Position numbers and translations under genes: made by a program. The notes under the pieces were generated by a model, which had not been told where the DNA came from, made no database searches, and saw nothing but the letters and a program-made list of their open reading frames with translations. DNA of 64,000 bases. It comes from Xanthostigma xanthostigma. Taxonomy: Eukaryota > Arthropoda > Insecta > Raphidioptera > Raphidiidae. Each line of letters starts with the position of its first letter. Position 1 is the stretch's first letter. This document shows, piece by piece, positions 45,738 to 56,026 of this stretch. The DNA lies in NCBI GenBank assembly GCA_963575645.1, contig OY754467.1, positions 620,001-684,000 of the forward strand, written 5' to 3'.

Positions 45738-47544
45738 TGGAGTGAGTGCATGCCTATATTGTATTATTGTTATTTGAATGATTGATTGACACATTAGACA
45801 AGCGACAAGTAACTGTTGAATCAGTCCAAAATATGTGAAAGTCGCACATATTTTTGCGATTGACATCAAATTATAACGTATGTCGTGCAATTCTATCATA
45901 TAATTAATAATTTAAATCATTGTCTATCTACTCAATGTGCGGTGAGCGAATGCAACAAAGCGTATCGAAATTATATTTGCGTCTCTTTCTTCGATGTAAT
46001 TCCCTGATTTCTCCGATGCATATGATAGGATTGGTTGATGTACTTGCATTCAATCCGAATAAAGTATTTCTGTTTCAAAAACTTTGTCTTTTTCTATGAC
46101 GTTAACATGGGCGTATCCAGCTTTTGACCCAGGAGGGGGCAAATTAGAAATTTCTTAAGCCGGGTCCCCCGTTTTACGTACTTTTCAAATTGAGACGGCC
46201 GCTTGGGGAATCTACAATTCTGCGATCAAGAAGGCCATGGTCAGCGTGTTCTATTTAAAGACTTATACCTGCATGGCTGCATATGACCATATTTTTTGTC
46301 TTTTTTCTTTTCTGTATTTATAAACTTCGACACAAAGGCCAGCAGATTCTCGGAATTTTCAATGTCCTCAGACATAAATACCCAATATGAATAAAACGTT
46401 GGGGACTGTTATAAAGAAAGAATGACTTATGTTAGTTTTTTTAATGAGTTCAATGGACAATGATGATTTTAAGCGATTTTAACGTTATTTTGACCTAGTA
46501 TTTAATTCATATTTTCGATTAAGTATTTTAAAGTTCCGAACCAAACTGGTAAAATAATTAACCCTTATGGTTCGTATGGCACTGTCGACTTTCTCAGCAA
46601 TTTAAGTATCGACTTGAAATTTGACACAGTAATAAAGCTAGTGTACTCTCACCTAGTTCAAGAGTCTTAATAAAAAAAAAAAACATTTTTGGCAATTTAT
46701 GAGAAGCTAACAACTGAATAAAAATATTTTTTTCCTCACCCAGTCAAATGGAGTATCATAAAGGGTACTTACCAGCACTCAGATTAAAAACCCGAGAACT
46801 AGAAGCTATAGTACTTACTGTGCGATCGGCGAAAGAAGACCGGTGGGGAAAGGGCAAGAAGTCGCTGTTGTGTTCCCAAATTATCGGAATTCATAGGCGG
46901 CGCATAGCAAGGCATGCGAACAATGTATAGCTTTAAATTTTAAGGCATTATTTTGAGCCTCTAAGTCGCACATTTTAATTACATTCGCTATGACCTCCCT
47001 AGCGCCACTTCTAACTGTTTTTCCCTTTTTACTTTCCATTTTGATGATATTCAGACAACACCCCTCAACTTAGTCCGTGAACGCACACCTATGTACTGTC
47101 TGGTGTACGATTTTTTTGTACTGTTAGCAAGTGTCGCTGTGTAGTCGTACAGCTATAGCAATAGTACAATTATCGCGAGACGACAATTGCGACACGTTTG
47201 GTCGACTGGACTCCCTTATTGCATAGAAGTGGTTCCAGGATCATTACCTTTTACTAATATAAAATACATGTGCGCTCTTCTGCAATAAGGTCATAGGACT
47301 ACATTCCATAGACCGGTCTTCTTTTAAAAATCCAAAAGTAATAGAGCCAGAGGACGCATGAAAACGCAATATTATAAACAATGGCAATTCTATATAAACT
47401 CTTCGATTTTAACTACAGCATTATTCACTGATTGAAGAAAGTTATGATCACTATCTTCATTACACTGTTTGGAACAAGTTACTGCATTACCGACTGAGTT
47501 TTCGCTCGATGTAGGAGTTATTGTTTTAATGTTAACAATAATAT

Positions 47545-47656
47545 TATAGAGATCGGATCATGGGATCATGTATTGGAGCCCCGATCTAAAGTAAGCGGCG
47601 TATTGTATATACAAAAAAAGCGGGGCTATAAGACCTTATACTATCCGATCTCTATA
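47545..47656. repeat. Small foldback repeat (112 bp)
   Basis: Ends TATAGAGATCGGAT and ATCCGATCTCTATA are perfect inverses. An inner pair GAGCCCCG / CGGGGCT continues the stem. Likely a mini-MITE with TA borders. Confidence 0.55.
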
Positions 47657-50600
47657 CTAATAACAAAACAAGTTTTGCCTACGGATATAATCCTATATGC
47701 GATCACGTGTATAAGAGCCAGAGCGAAATTGATGAATTTATTACCTCATAGATGTATTATGTTTCAATTTTTTTTACAAGGTGTTCGACTATTCATGTCC
47801 CTCAATTTCCCGGTTCTAAATTTGAGAACATGATAACAGTATCAAATGGAATTTTCAATTTTCTGTTTAAAAAATAATTAATTGAAATTATGAATTGGTA
47901 CTACGCCTAAATAATTCTAGCTGGTGACGGCCTTTAAAAAATGGATCAAAATCTGAAATAATTTTTCAAATCGGTTCAGTAGTTCTGAGATAGTCGCGTA
48001 CATAATAATATATATACGTAACAACTGTACATGAAAGCATTCAAACAAATTTCTACACGTCAAATTGATTTAATTAAAAATTATGTTTAATGTGAACCCA
48101 GCATTACAATTCTTCTCATGAAACCGCTTCAAAAAGTTTGATATTTCATTTGTGTAGCAAACTTCACTTTAAGTTATTTTGATTTTTGATAGGTGTACAT
48201 TATTATTCATGTATAATTTATTTAAATATAATTTATTGTACGTTGGTATTATTCGGTATATTTCCACAAAGAAATTATTTGGCTACCCATGTTTTTCTGT
48301 TTTTTTTTTTTTTGTTTGATATTGCGTACATCGATTAACAAAACAAAATATTGTTCCAAGATAAAGAAGAAAAAAAACATGTGTCACGTGACAAACGCTT
48401 CATCAAACAAAACACAAGTGCAAATTTGTTTTGAAACAAAATTTACTGAAAATTTTGTTTGCAAAGGTGCATAATAATGAGATAGCCAGGCACGTAGCAA
48501 CAATGCTGTTACAAGCCCCTAGTTCCCCAGTTCTTATCCGAGAACTGGTCAAAGTAACAATTGGACTGTTAATTCATTGTTAAAAAAGTAACAAATTGAA
48601 AATATGAACTTGGTACAGGCTCAAATAACTTTAGTTCCTCGATCCGGATTCGTCCGGATGCAAAAAAGGTGTCGAGCGTTCGTATCAACCTCGATGGCCG
48701 ACAGAGGGACCGCAATCAAATTTTTAATGTTAAACCCCCTTGGAAAAGTTTTCTGCCTGCGCACATGATATAAACCATCCTATCTTCTACATTACGGCTA
48801 ATCACTCCGCAGAGGCTTGTAATATTATGGCTTTATTTATTGAAATTTGAAACCCTATAAAAATACTGCAAGTTGACGATCGTAACCGCTGTGACGTCAT
48901 TGTGTACAAACAATACACCGTGGTTCAAAAACCCGTCAGTAGATTAATGGCGAGTCAAACGCAGATCTTATTAAAAGATCTCAACGCAATTCGCCAACAT
49001 TTCGACCTAGTACTAATGCATGTTTCTTGCTAATCTCTATCTTTTTGTTTTGTAATCAAGTCGTAAAAAGACACTTTTAGGGCGCGTATATGACTCACGC
49101 TGACTAAACCGTATGAGCTAAGTTGATGTACTACAGATATTGTAAATCTTAAGAGCCCGTTTGCCGATCTCAGAGGGGAAGGTGTACTTTGCGGCGTGTG
49201 GTGAGGAAACATTTTGAAACATTCCATTTATAATAGTACAACTAATATATTGTGGTCTATGAGAATTGAATGCTCTCTCTCTCTATCTTTCACACATGTG
49301 AGAAGGATTGACAAAGAGAACCGAATTATCATATACTATAGTGATATACATACTATTACATGTGTTGGTACACCAACACACACATGTAGTATACAGCAGG
49401 TATAAAATAGGGATGTGCTATATTGATTTTATATCCAGAATTACAAAACATTACAACATAAATTATCTGCAAAGAAATATTTTACAAAAAATAGAACGAT
49501 AGCATATGTCTATCTTCTATGGATGACCCACAGTAATCATTTATATTTTTCAAAAATAACGAATTATTTGCGAAACTATTTTGACCGACATGGTGTTAAT
49601 CCTTATCCAATTAAACGTGCTATCTTTAATAGGGAATCTACAAAACCGGGCGAAGCCGGACCGAATAGTTTCTTATAATAAACGTACACAAAACACCGCG
49701 TCCAACGCGTCATCCAGTTATCTGATTAAAATCGGGAAACTGGGAAGTTGTAACGGAGAAGCCAATGAAATGCCACCATAATATACTCGTATATAAACAA
49801 CGACACTTGCTGATTGGGTTCGTCAAGGATTAGGTTACTTGAAGTAATTTGAGTATTTCAATCGCGTCGCATAAAATAATAAACATAAATAAAATCAATA
49901 ATGTGATAGGAGCTTTGAGACTTTTGTTTTTCTTTGCTTTGCTTGTGAATAATCTAATCTCACGTTTGCTAGCTTATACTGTTGACAGTTGATCACGTGT
50001 TGAAAACGAAGAGCCAATCAAAGTCTACTCAAGTGTTTATCCTAAAAGATAATTGTTTGACTTTTGATTAAAGAACAAACTCCGGTCGCAGCGCCAAACC
50101 CTATATAGAGACAGTGTCGCTTTATGCGAACTTAAGATTGTTTTTGGACAAAATAAAAAAAATTAACACCTTAATACATCCCTGAAAATATTTGTTTTTT
50201 TCTTGACTGTATTATCATTTCAACATCTGCCAGTGCCACCACATTTAAAACATTCTTCAGTAAGCAGATCTGTGAACCAGTGTTTTCATAAAATTTGTAA
50301 ATTCGGTCCTGTCGGGCCGTTTTTATTTAGATTTCGGTAGCACATTTTCATCTTTACTAAAGGGTTAAAATTTAAATTTGAATCTTTCAGACAATTTTAA
50401 ATAAGTTCCGTGCGGTAATGGGTTGTAATATGTTGATTTTTCGTTTTAAATCGATAAGTCTGTCGAGAGTTATCGTGCTAATAGATATATATTATATACT
50501 TTTCCAAAAATGATCCGACTTCTAGGTCCCGCCATCCGACCGACGCCAATAGTGTACGTGCCACACGACAAATACACTAAAGTTATAAAATTCAGATCAA

Positions 50601-50935
50601 AATGTTATTATGTTCTTGAAATATTGGAATTGTGTCAATATTAAATGTATAAGATTAATAAAGGCAAAGTAATGTAATCAAACGTCAAAGGGCATAGAGA
50701 TTAATTGACACAGAAAAATGAAAACAACAAAAAAAAAACACTCAACAAAGCAAAGACGTGTGCGGTGTAAAAAGAAAATAGATGATCCGATATACGGACT
50801 GACTTTTCCATTTTAGGAGTATATCTACTCTCCGACACAACCCTCCTTGCATTTTCTGAGGGGCACTGATATTTAATTGCTGATTATAGATGCTCGACAA
50901 CTCGAGTCGTTAGCGTCTAACTACATTAAATTAAA

Positions 50936-51449
50936 CTAGTGTGACCTGTGCGAATTATTCGCACTAAATAAGTATAATAATTATCACTTTACAAAATTAT
51001 TTTTTAAATATGATTGCAGGTATTCAAATCGTTTCTAGTTTTGCACACTGCTTATAACGTTCTTCTTTTTGTTGTATTACAATATGAAGATCAGATGACA
51101 GATCGAAGAAATATTTTACTAAAATTGTCATAATATATAGAGGCGCAAGTAGCAAAAGCGTTGAGCTAAGCCGTCAGATGGCATCATGCAGCATTGCTGT
51201 GACGTTGTTCAGCGTTGCTCGCTGTTTCAAAATTAAAGCCGTTAGATGGCGGAATTTGTTCAGCGTTGCTGTATTTTAATTAATTTACAAAAACAAAAGC
51301 AATAATAAATTTTTTAGTTGTCGATGTCAGTAGAGCAATCAATTATCTGTAAAATGATATATAAATAATTTATGGGGAGAAGTTGTGAGGTTTTTTCTAA
51401 AAAGGGAGGTAAACATCTTAAACCTTAGCGTATTAATATACCTATATGA
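50936..51449 (-). mobile_element. Non-autonomous Helitron, family E, copy 4
   Basis: It has CTAG, the GTGCGAA/TTCGCAC hairpin and the inverse of the TCATATA(G)GTATATTAATACG start at the right end, with A/T flanks. It has fewer internal CATCTGACGG blocks than copy 3. Confidence 0.82.
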
Positions 51450-52202
51450 TAACAAAATATCCATGATTATTGATGTAACAAGCAGCACGCTAACCGCTTC
51501 ACCAAATTGTCATCGAGAAAAAGAAATATAGAAGTTTCACTTCAATTGCCCGTAAATTTTATACATTTTGTTAATGATAAGCCTTCAGCAAAAATTTCGA
51601 ATATTTTGACTAATATTTCCAGTTTGGACTGTCATAATATTTTGATCATAAATTTTATGTCAAAACAATCTGAGTCCAAATCGTTTCCGCAAAATTAGAA
51701 AATAACAATAAAACATCCTTATATGCAAAAAAAAGCATTATCATAGAATAAGAAAAAAATAACAGAAGGATAGCATCAAGGTAACAAATAAATTAGAAAT
51801 ATATAACAACAATATGTTGATCAGTTGTTTATTTGCGTAATTATATAAAAAAGACTATCGTTTTAACCTTCTTCTATCAAAATTATCTTTGCACATTTTA
51901 AAACATAAATTGCACGACCCGATTAAAAACTTTACTGGCAGTGTTATTATATTGTTTTCGAATGTATCGACGCTTAAAAACAAAAGGGCGTACGTCAATT
52001 ATTCACTGCAAGGATAATGCTTTAGTTTGTCTAGAATCTAGATAATAATCTCAGAGACCGATTTGAAAAAGTTTCGCTGCTTAATTTATCCAAAGTGGAT
52101 TCTATTTCAATGGATTTATATACTTGTCTGATGCATGAAAATTATGGTACTTCCGAGGTTTGATTTTCAACGGCAGTAAAAGACCGCGCACACTTATCTA
52201 GC

Positions 52203-52238
52203 ATGAACCTGTACGACCAGCACAGCCTGTTCGTGAAG
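52203..52238 (+). CDS. Candidate first coding exon of the SLC36-type transporter
   Basis: ATG plus 11 codons (MNLYDQHSLFVK) end in AAG at a GT donor (GTATAA), phase 0. The next acceptor that fits, at 56026, starts in phase 0 with GAAACC. The exon is GC-rich and uses coding-like codons (CTG, TAC, GAC, CAG, GTG) in an AT-rich setting. Joining it would give a 479-residue transporter with a cytosolic N-terminus. It is a proposal; transcript evidence is absent. Confidence 0.4.
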
Positions 52239-52867
52239 GTATAACCGCATGCTATTTAACGGAGGAGCACACATTAGACCAGCAGTCCACGGTAACGACC
52301 GTTTTGTTCATATTTATTACGAAAAACAGACGGGACCCTTACGTTTGGTCGTTACAGGCGACACGTCGTTATACCCGATGTCGCTATATGCGATATGTAG
52401 ACTTGTGATAAGCGGTTTAGCCTTGCGGTCGCAGATATATAAGTATGAACTGTGGTGAATCATTATCGCAGTACATAATATAAAGATGTTATCATCTGTC
52501 AGTCAGTTGCCTTTCTGATGGTCAGTGGATTTTTAAAAATCAGTTCGTTTCAAGAACATCGCGAATCAGTAGGCATGTTTTAAAACGCGCGATTTGGATT
52601 ATAGATCTTCACAATTAAGTATTGTTTGTCGTTTGGTGAAGATCGTTAAATACATTGACTAATTATTAATAATTAATTTTATTTGCCAAAGGAAATACTC
52701 ATAAATATTACAATAAATTTTATTTTAATATATTCACTTTTAATTGAATAGTTTTTAATTGTGTTGAGAGGTACGTACTTGATAATTGCAATTAATTTTT
52801 CACATTTTTTTAATGAACGAAACAAAGTTATCTAAAACTTAAATTATAACTATATTGATTGTCGTGT

Positions 52868-53107
52868 CCGTTCCAAGTCTTCTTGGTTTCTGGGCTTGTA
52901 GGACATGGTCCATTGGTATTTCTACCTGACGTTTCGTCTAAAACTGCGGTAGACATTATCGAAGGCGAAGAGTCTTTCTACAAGCGACTCACATACCTGT
53001 GCTACACCGTCTTTGATAATGTCTACCGCAGTTGTAGACGAAACGTTGCAGGTAGAAATACCAATGGACCACGGCCTACAAGTCCGGAAACCAAGAAGAT
53101 TCGGAAC
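52868..53107. repeat. Inverted repeat P1 with hammerhead-like motif
   Basis: Arms of about 93 bp: CCAAGTCTTCTTGGTTTC, CATTGGTATTTCTACCTG, ACGTTTCGTC and GCGGTAGACATTATC, each with its inverse. The spacer is about 55 bp. Both arms, read outward from the loop, carry GATAATGTCTA...TAGACGAAACGT. Confidence 0.75.
53014..53047 (+). ncRNA. Hammerhead-ribozyme-like core, motif 1
   Basis: TTGATAAT is followed by the 6-bp stem GTCTAC/GTAGAC (53021-53026 and 53034-53039) with a 7-base loop, then GAAACGTT. The layout is that of hammerhead CUGANGA, stem II, GAAA, palindromic ACGU stem III. Deviations: the first box is UUGAUAA instead of CUGAUGA, one extra base precedes stem II, and the base after GU is U. 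The opposite arm has the same motif on the minus strand (about 52926-52961), ending GAAACGTC. Confidence 0.35.
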
Positions 53108-53151
53108 AACGTTGTTCATGTTGAATACCAAAATTTGGACCAATACTCAGT

Positions 53152-53302
53152 TCTTTATTTCGCGATGTTTCGTCTTTATTTAAGAGATTTCATCGGGTTT
53201 TGTTGGTATAACAATATTAGTTGCAAACAATTAATATTGTTTAATTCCCACAGAGCCTGATGAAGTTTTAAATAAATACGAAACGTCGCGAAATATAGAA
53301 GA
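53152..53302. repeat. Inverted repeat P2 with hammerhead-like motif
   Basis: Arms of about 48 bp: TTCTTTATTTCGCGATGTTT and AAACGTCGCGAAATATAGAA, with TTCATC/GATGAA inside. A second small inverted pair, AACAATATTA/TAATATTGTT, lies in the spacer. Confidence 0.65.
53257..53287 (+). ncRNA. Hammerhead-ribozyme-like core, motif 2
   Basis: A perfect CTGATGA box (53257-53263), one extra A, a weak stem (GTTTT/AAATAC type), then GAAACGTC (53280-53287). The mirror copy on the minus strand has TCTTTA/TAAAGA-type pairing. Comparing the two arms suggests an ancestral stem GTCTTT/AAAGAC. Candidate only; activity cannot be judged by eye. Confidence 0.4.
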
Positions 53303-53723
53303 ACGAAGTTTTCAAATTCCCGTGAGTATACTGGTTTACCTAAAATAGATTTCCGCATTAAAACGCAATAGCATTTTTACCCCTGTTTGATCCCGACACA
53401 CAATTTGCGTCAGTATTCGTTGTTCATTTTTATAAACAATTGTAAAAATGCAAAATAGAGAGGTTATAAATAAATGAACAACTATAACCTTTATACAACG
53501 TTTATATCGCAGTCACATTTCAGGAAATATGAAATTCCTAAATCGGTGTCGAAGGTTCATGTCCTCTATTAGCCTCCAAGTCAGTAGTGGATTAAGTAAA
53601 TTGAGACCCCCAAGCAACTTTACTTTGAGGCGTAAATACGTTTTTTATCAATTATCAAAACGTTAAAAATAGATTGTGAAAAATAACTCTAATAATTTAG
53701 AGTGATGATGATCCTGTTTAAAT

Positions 53724-53998
53724 GTTGGAAGATTAAAAGGAAGAATCCTGGTGGCATAGGATCGATGAACTAAGCAAATACTGAAGGTTTTTTTTATTGC
53801 ATTTTATTGTCTGACGTTTCGGCAATCTTTATGCCATCTTCGGAGAATCAATACTGAGAAAACAGACAGCATTGATTCTCCGAAGATGGCATAAAGATTG
53901 CCGAAACGTCAGACAATAAAATGCAATAAAAAAACCTTCAGTGTTTGCTTAGTTCATCGATCCTATGCCACCAGGATTCTTCCTTTTAATCTTCCAAC
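53724..53998. repeat. Inverted repeat P3 with hammerhead-like motif (275 bp)
   Basis: Arms of about 125 bp are nearly perfect inverses: GTTGGAAGATTAAAAGGAAG, CCTGGTGGCATAGGATCGAT, ATTGCATTTTATTGTCTGAC and GGCAATCTTTATGCCATCTT. The loop is about 24 bp (ATACTGAGAAAACAGACAGC). Each arm holds a complete hammerhead-like motif. Confidence 0.8.
53880..53910 (+). ncRNA. Hammerhead-ribozyme-like core, motif 3
   Basis: The CCGAAGA box (CUGANGA with U4 to C) is followed by one extra T, stem GGCA/TGCC (53888-53891 and 53899-53902), then GAAACGTC (53903-53910). The minus-strand arm repeats the same motif. The extra base before stem II is shared with motifs 1 and 2. Confidence 0.35.
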
Positions 53999-55752
53999 GT
54001 TGAAAATAGAAAAACGAAACGTGTAAGTTCGGCAAACAACGAACTAGAATGCCTGTTTTTTTATAAGTTTGCTAAGGTACACAGTCCGACGATTGGCGAC
54101 TGTATTTTCCTGCTGGAAATCCCGAGATCTTGAATTACGCGCAATGATTTGGATAAACCAATTTTTACCACAGTCTGTTGATATGTCTTGACCTACATAA
54201 TACGTAAAAATAACATTTTTATCACGTTTTTTTCTCAACTTCACGCCAAAAACTTGTGACTATATATAAATCACGTCAAAATATTTTGTTATCAAAATTT
54301 CGGCGACATTTTTTCTGGTGACGTACATTCGAACGTTCAACAAAGGTTATGAAGTAAAAATAGCATCATTTCAAAGAATTAAGACTATTTTTAAACGAGA
54401 AAACTGGACAAATCGAGTGCGTGTTGATAAAAAAAATTTTACTGCGTACATCCAAAGTCTACTCTAATTTAAAAGAAAATATGTATATAGACAAATTTTT
54501 GTTTATCAATTTCTATTTTTATAAATAGTCTATTTTTAGCATTTAACCGCCACTTTGCGTCTACTCAAATGTTTATGACCTCTGTTGACGAGCGTCTATA
54601 TAATTTACAATATCTGTTGTTTGTGTCTTGAAGTGCCATAATATAATATTTTCAAAACTAAAACTTACAGGTTAAAAACCCCGGACATTTCGCTTGGATC
54701 CAAGTTACTTTTTTTTGTCGACTTTAGATTTAGTTTTTATTCATTCTGCGTGTAACTAATAATGCAGCCCGATCCAAAAATCCAAAAACTCAAAATATAA
54801 CGCATTTTTTACTCGGCTATGTTGAGCATTATTTCATACAAGCCTTCAGTTCCTGGCGCTAATCCAAAATCTCCTAAAAGTAATATAACTGAACTTTTAA
54901 TTTATGCATTAAAATATATAAAATTGAAATTATGAACTGATGCCGGGCTCAAATATGCCTGACTGGTCTTTCGAAAGCATTGCGTTGTCGCTTATAGTTT
55001 TCTTGATAGAAAAATCGTAGGGCCGGTCCTGGATTGATTACATAACACAGATTGATTTGAGCTTATAAATTTGTATTCATTTGTAATAGTTTTTGCTGTA
55101 ACTTTGAATGTAAAAATAAATATATGTTTTTATATTGTTACAGAAAAGGAGAAGACGGAAATAATCAATTGGTTACACCGGCACGCATGTCGGTTATCTC
55201 TGTTATTCATAGAATATTATAAACAACACAATTGTTCATCATGGTTAGCTCCGCAAAGGTACGTTGATTTTTTTTTATTTCGAAAAAAAAACGATTTACG
55301 TAATTTATTTTCTGATCCAAGGGTAATTTACTTAATTGTTCTATCGCTGCTTTGGATCCGTATTTCTTCCGATAAGCGATCAATACCAAGATTATATGCC
55401 TGCATTGGAAAGAAAATCGGGCTTCCCTTTTCAATGTAGGCTCCTCTTCGACATCAGATCGGAAGAAACACGGATATTGTCAATGTTGGTATTATTAATC
55501 CAACATTTTCAATAGCAAATATCCAATTTGATTTGATATCCATCTATCTACTATTATGAATGGCCGATGGTGCTCGAATGGTGGACATTAGAACGCGTGA
55601 CATCTTGTATGGATCTTTTCCGGAACAGCCGACAGGAAATAATTCCGAGATACCGTGTAAAAATTATCACTTGGGCAAATGATCCCAACAAGATGTCATA
55701 CGTTATGCAGGAATGGGAATTACGGCGTCGACTATCCATATATACATTAACT

Positions 55753-55921
55753 CCAAGGTTATTAGAACACAGGTTGCCTCGTTCCATGAATGACGTCAGC
55801 TGCCAAATTTGTTCATATTTTTATCGACCACGCAATATAGCAATCGATAAGTCCGCCATATGACGTCATCTCCCCATTACTATCAAACGGAACGAGGCAA
55901 CCTGTGTTCTACTAACCTTGG
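55753..55921. mobile_element. TIR MITE (169 bp)
   Basis: 32-bp inverted ends, CCAAGGTTATTAGAACACAG and the inverse ending CCTTGG, differ at one position. TTAACT occurs on both outer flanks (55747-55752 and 55923-55928), a possible target duplication. Two TGACGTCA-like half sites lie inside. Non-coding. Confidence 0.7.
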
Positions 55922-56026
55922 CTTAACTCGGCCTTTCTTGAAAACGGTGTATTTTATTATATTAGTTATTTTAAATCGATTACATAAGTCAGTTTAATAA
56001 AGCGATGGCTCTTTTTTCTTTTAAAG

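Larger units (their letters stand above)
28484..52202. other. 24-kb gene desert of transposons and inverted repeats
   Basis: I find no exon chain, conserved protein block or long codon-biased frame here. ORFs are 60-92 codons and several lie inside mobile elements (for example 45221-45499 in a Helitron). Recognised elements are listed separately. Unassigned AT-rich stretches include about 30.1-32.2, 33.0-33.9, 36.6-38.3, 39.1-40.5, 44.6-45.1, 45.8-47.5, 47.7-50.9 and 51.5-52.2 kb. If the exon at 52203 is real, this whole region is intergenic. Confidence 0.55.
52239..56026 (+). other. Putative intron 1 / upstream region of the transporter gene
   Basis: Contains the three hammerhead-like inverted repeats (52868-53998) and the MITE at 55753-55921. 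A 122-codon frame at 55071-55439 and a 98-codon frame at 55567-55863 have no family features, and the second overlaps the MITE. The rest is AT-rich and unassigned. Confidence 0.4.

Noticed and set aside
52249-52458. 69-codon ORF next to the candidate first exon
   Set aside because: Starts downstream of the GT donor at 52239 and shows no coding pattern.
55071-55863. Two ORFs of 122 and 98 codons upstream of the transporter
   Set aside because: No splice partners in phase and no conserved blocks, and the second runs into the MITE at 55753.
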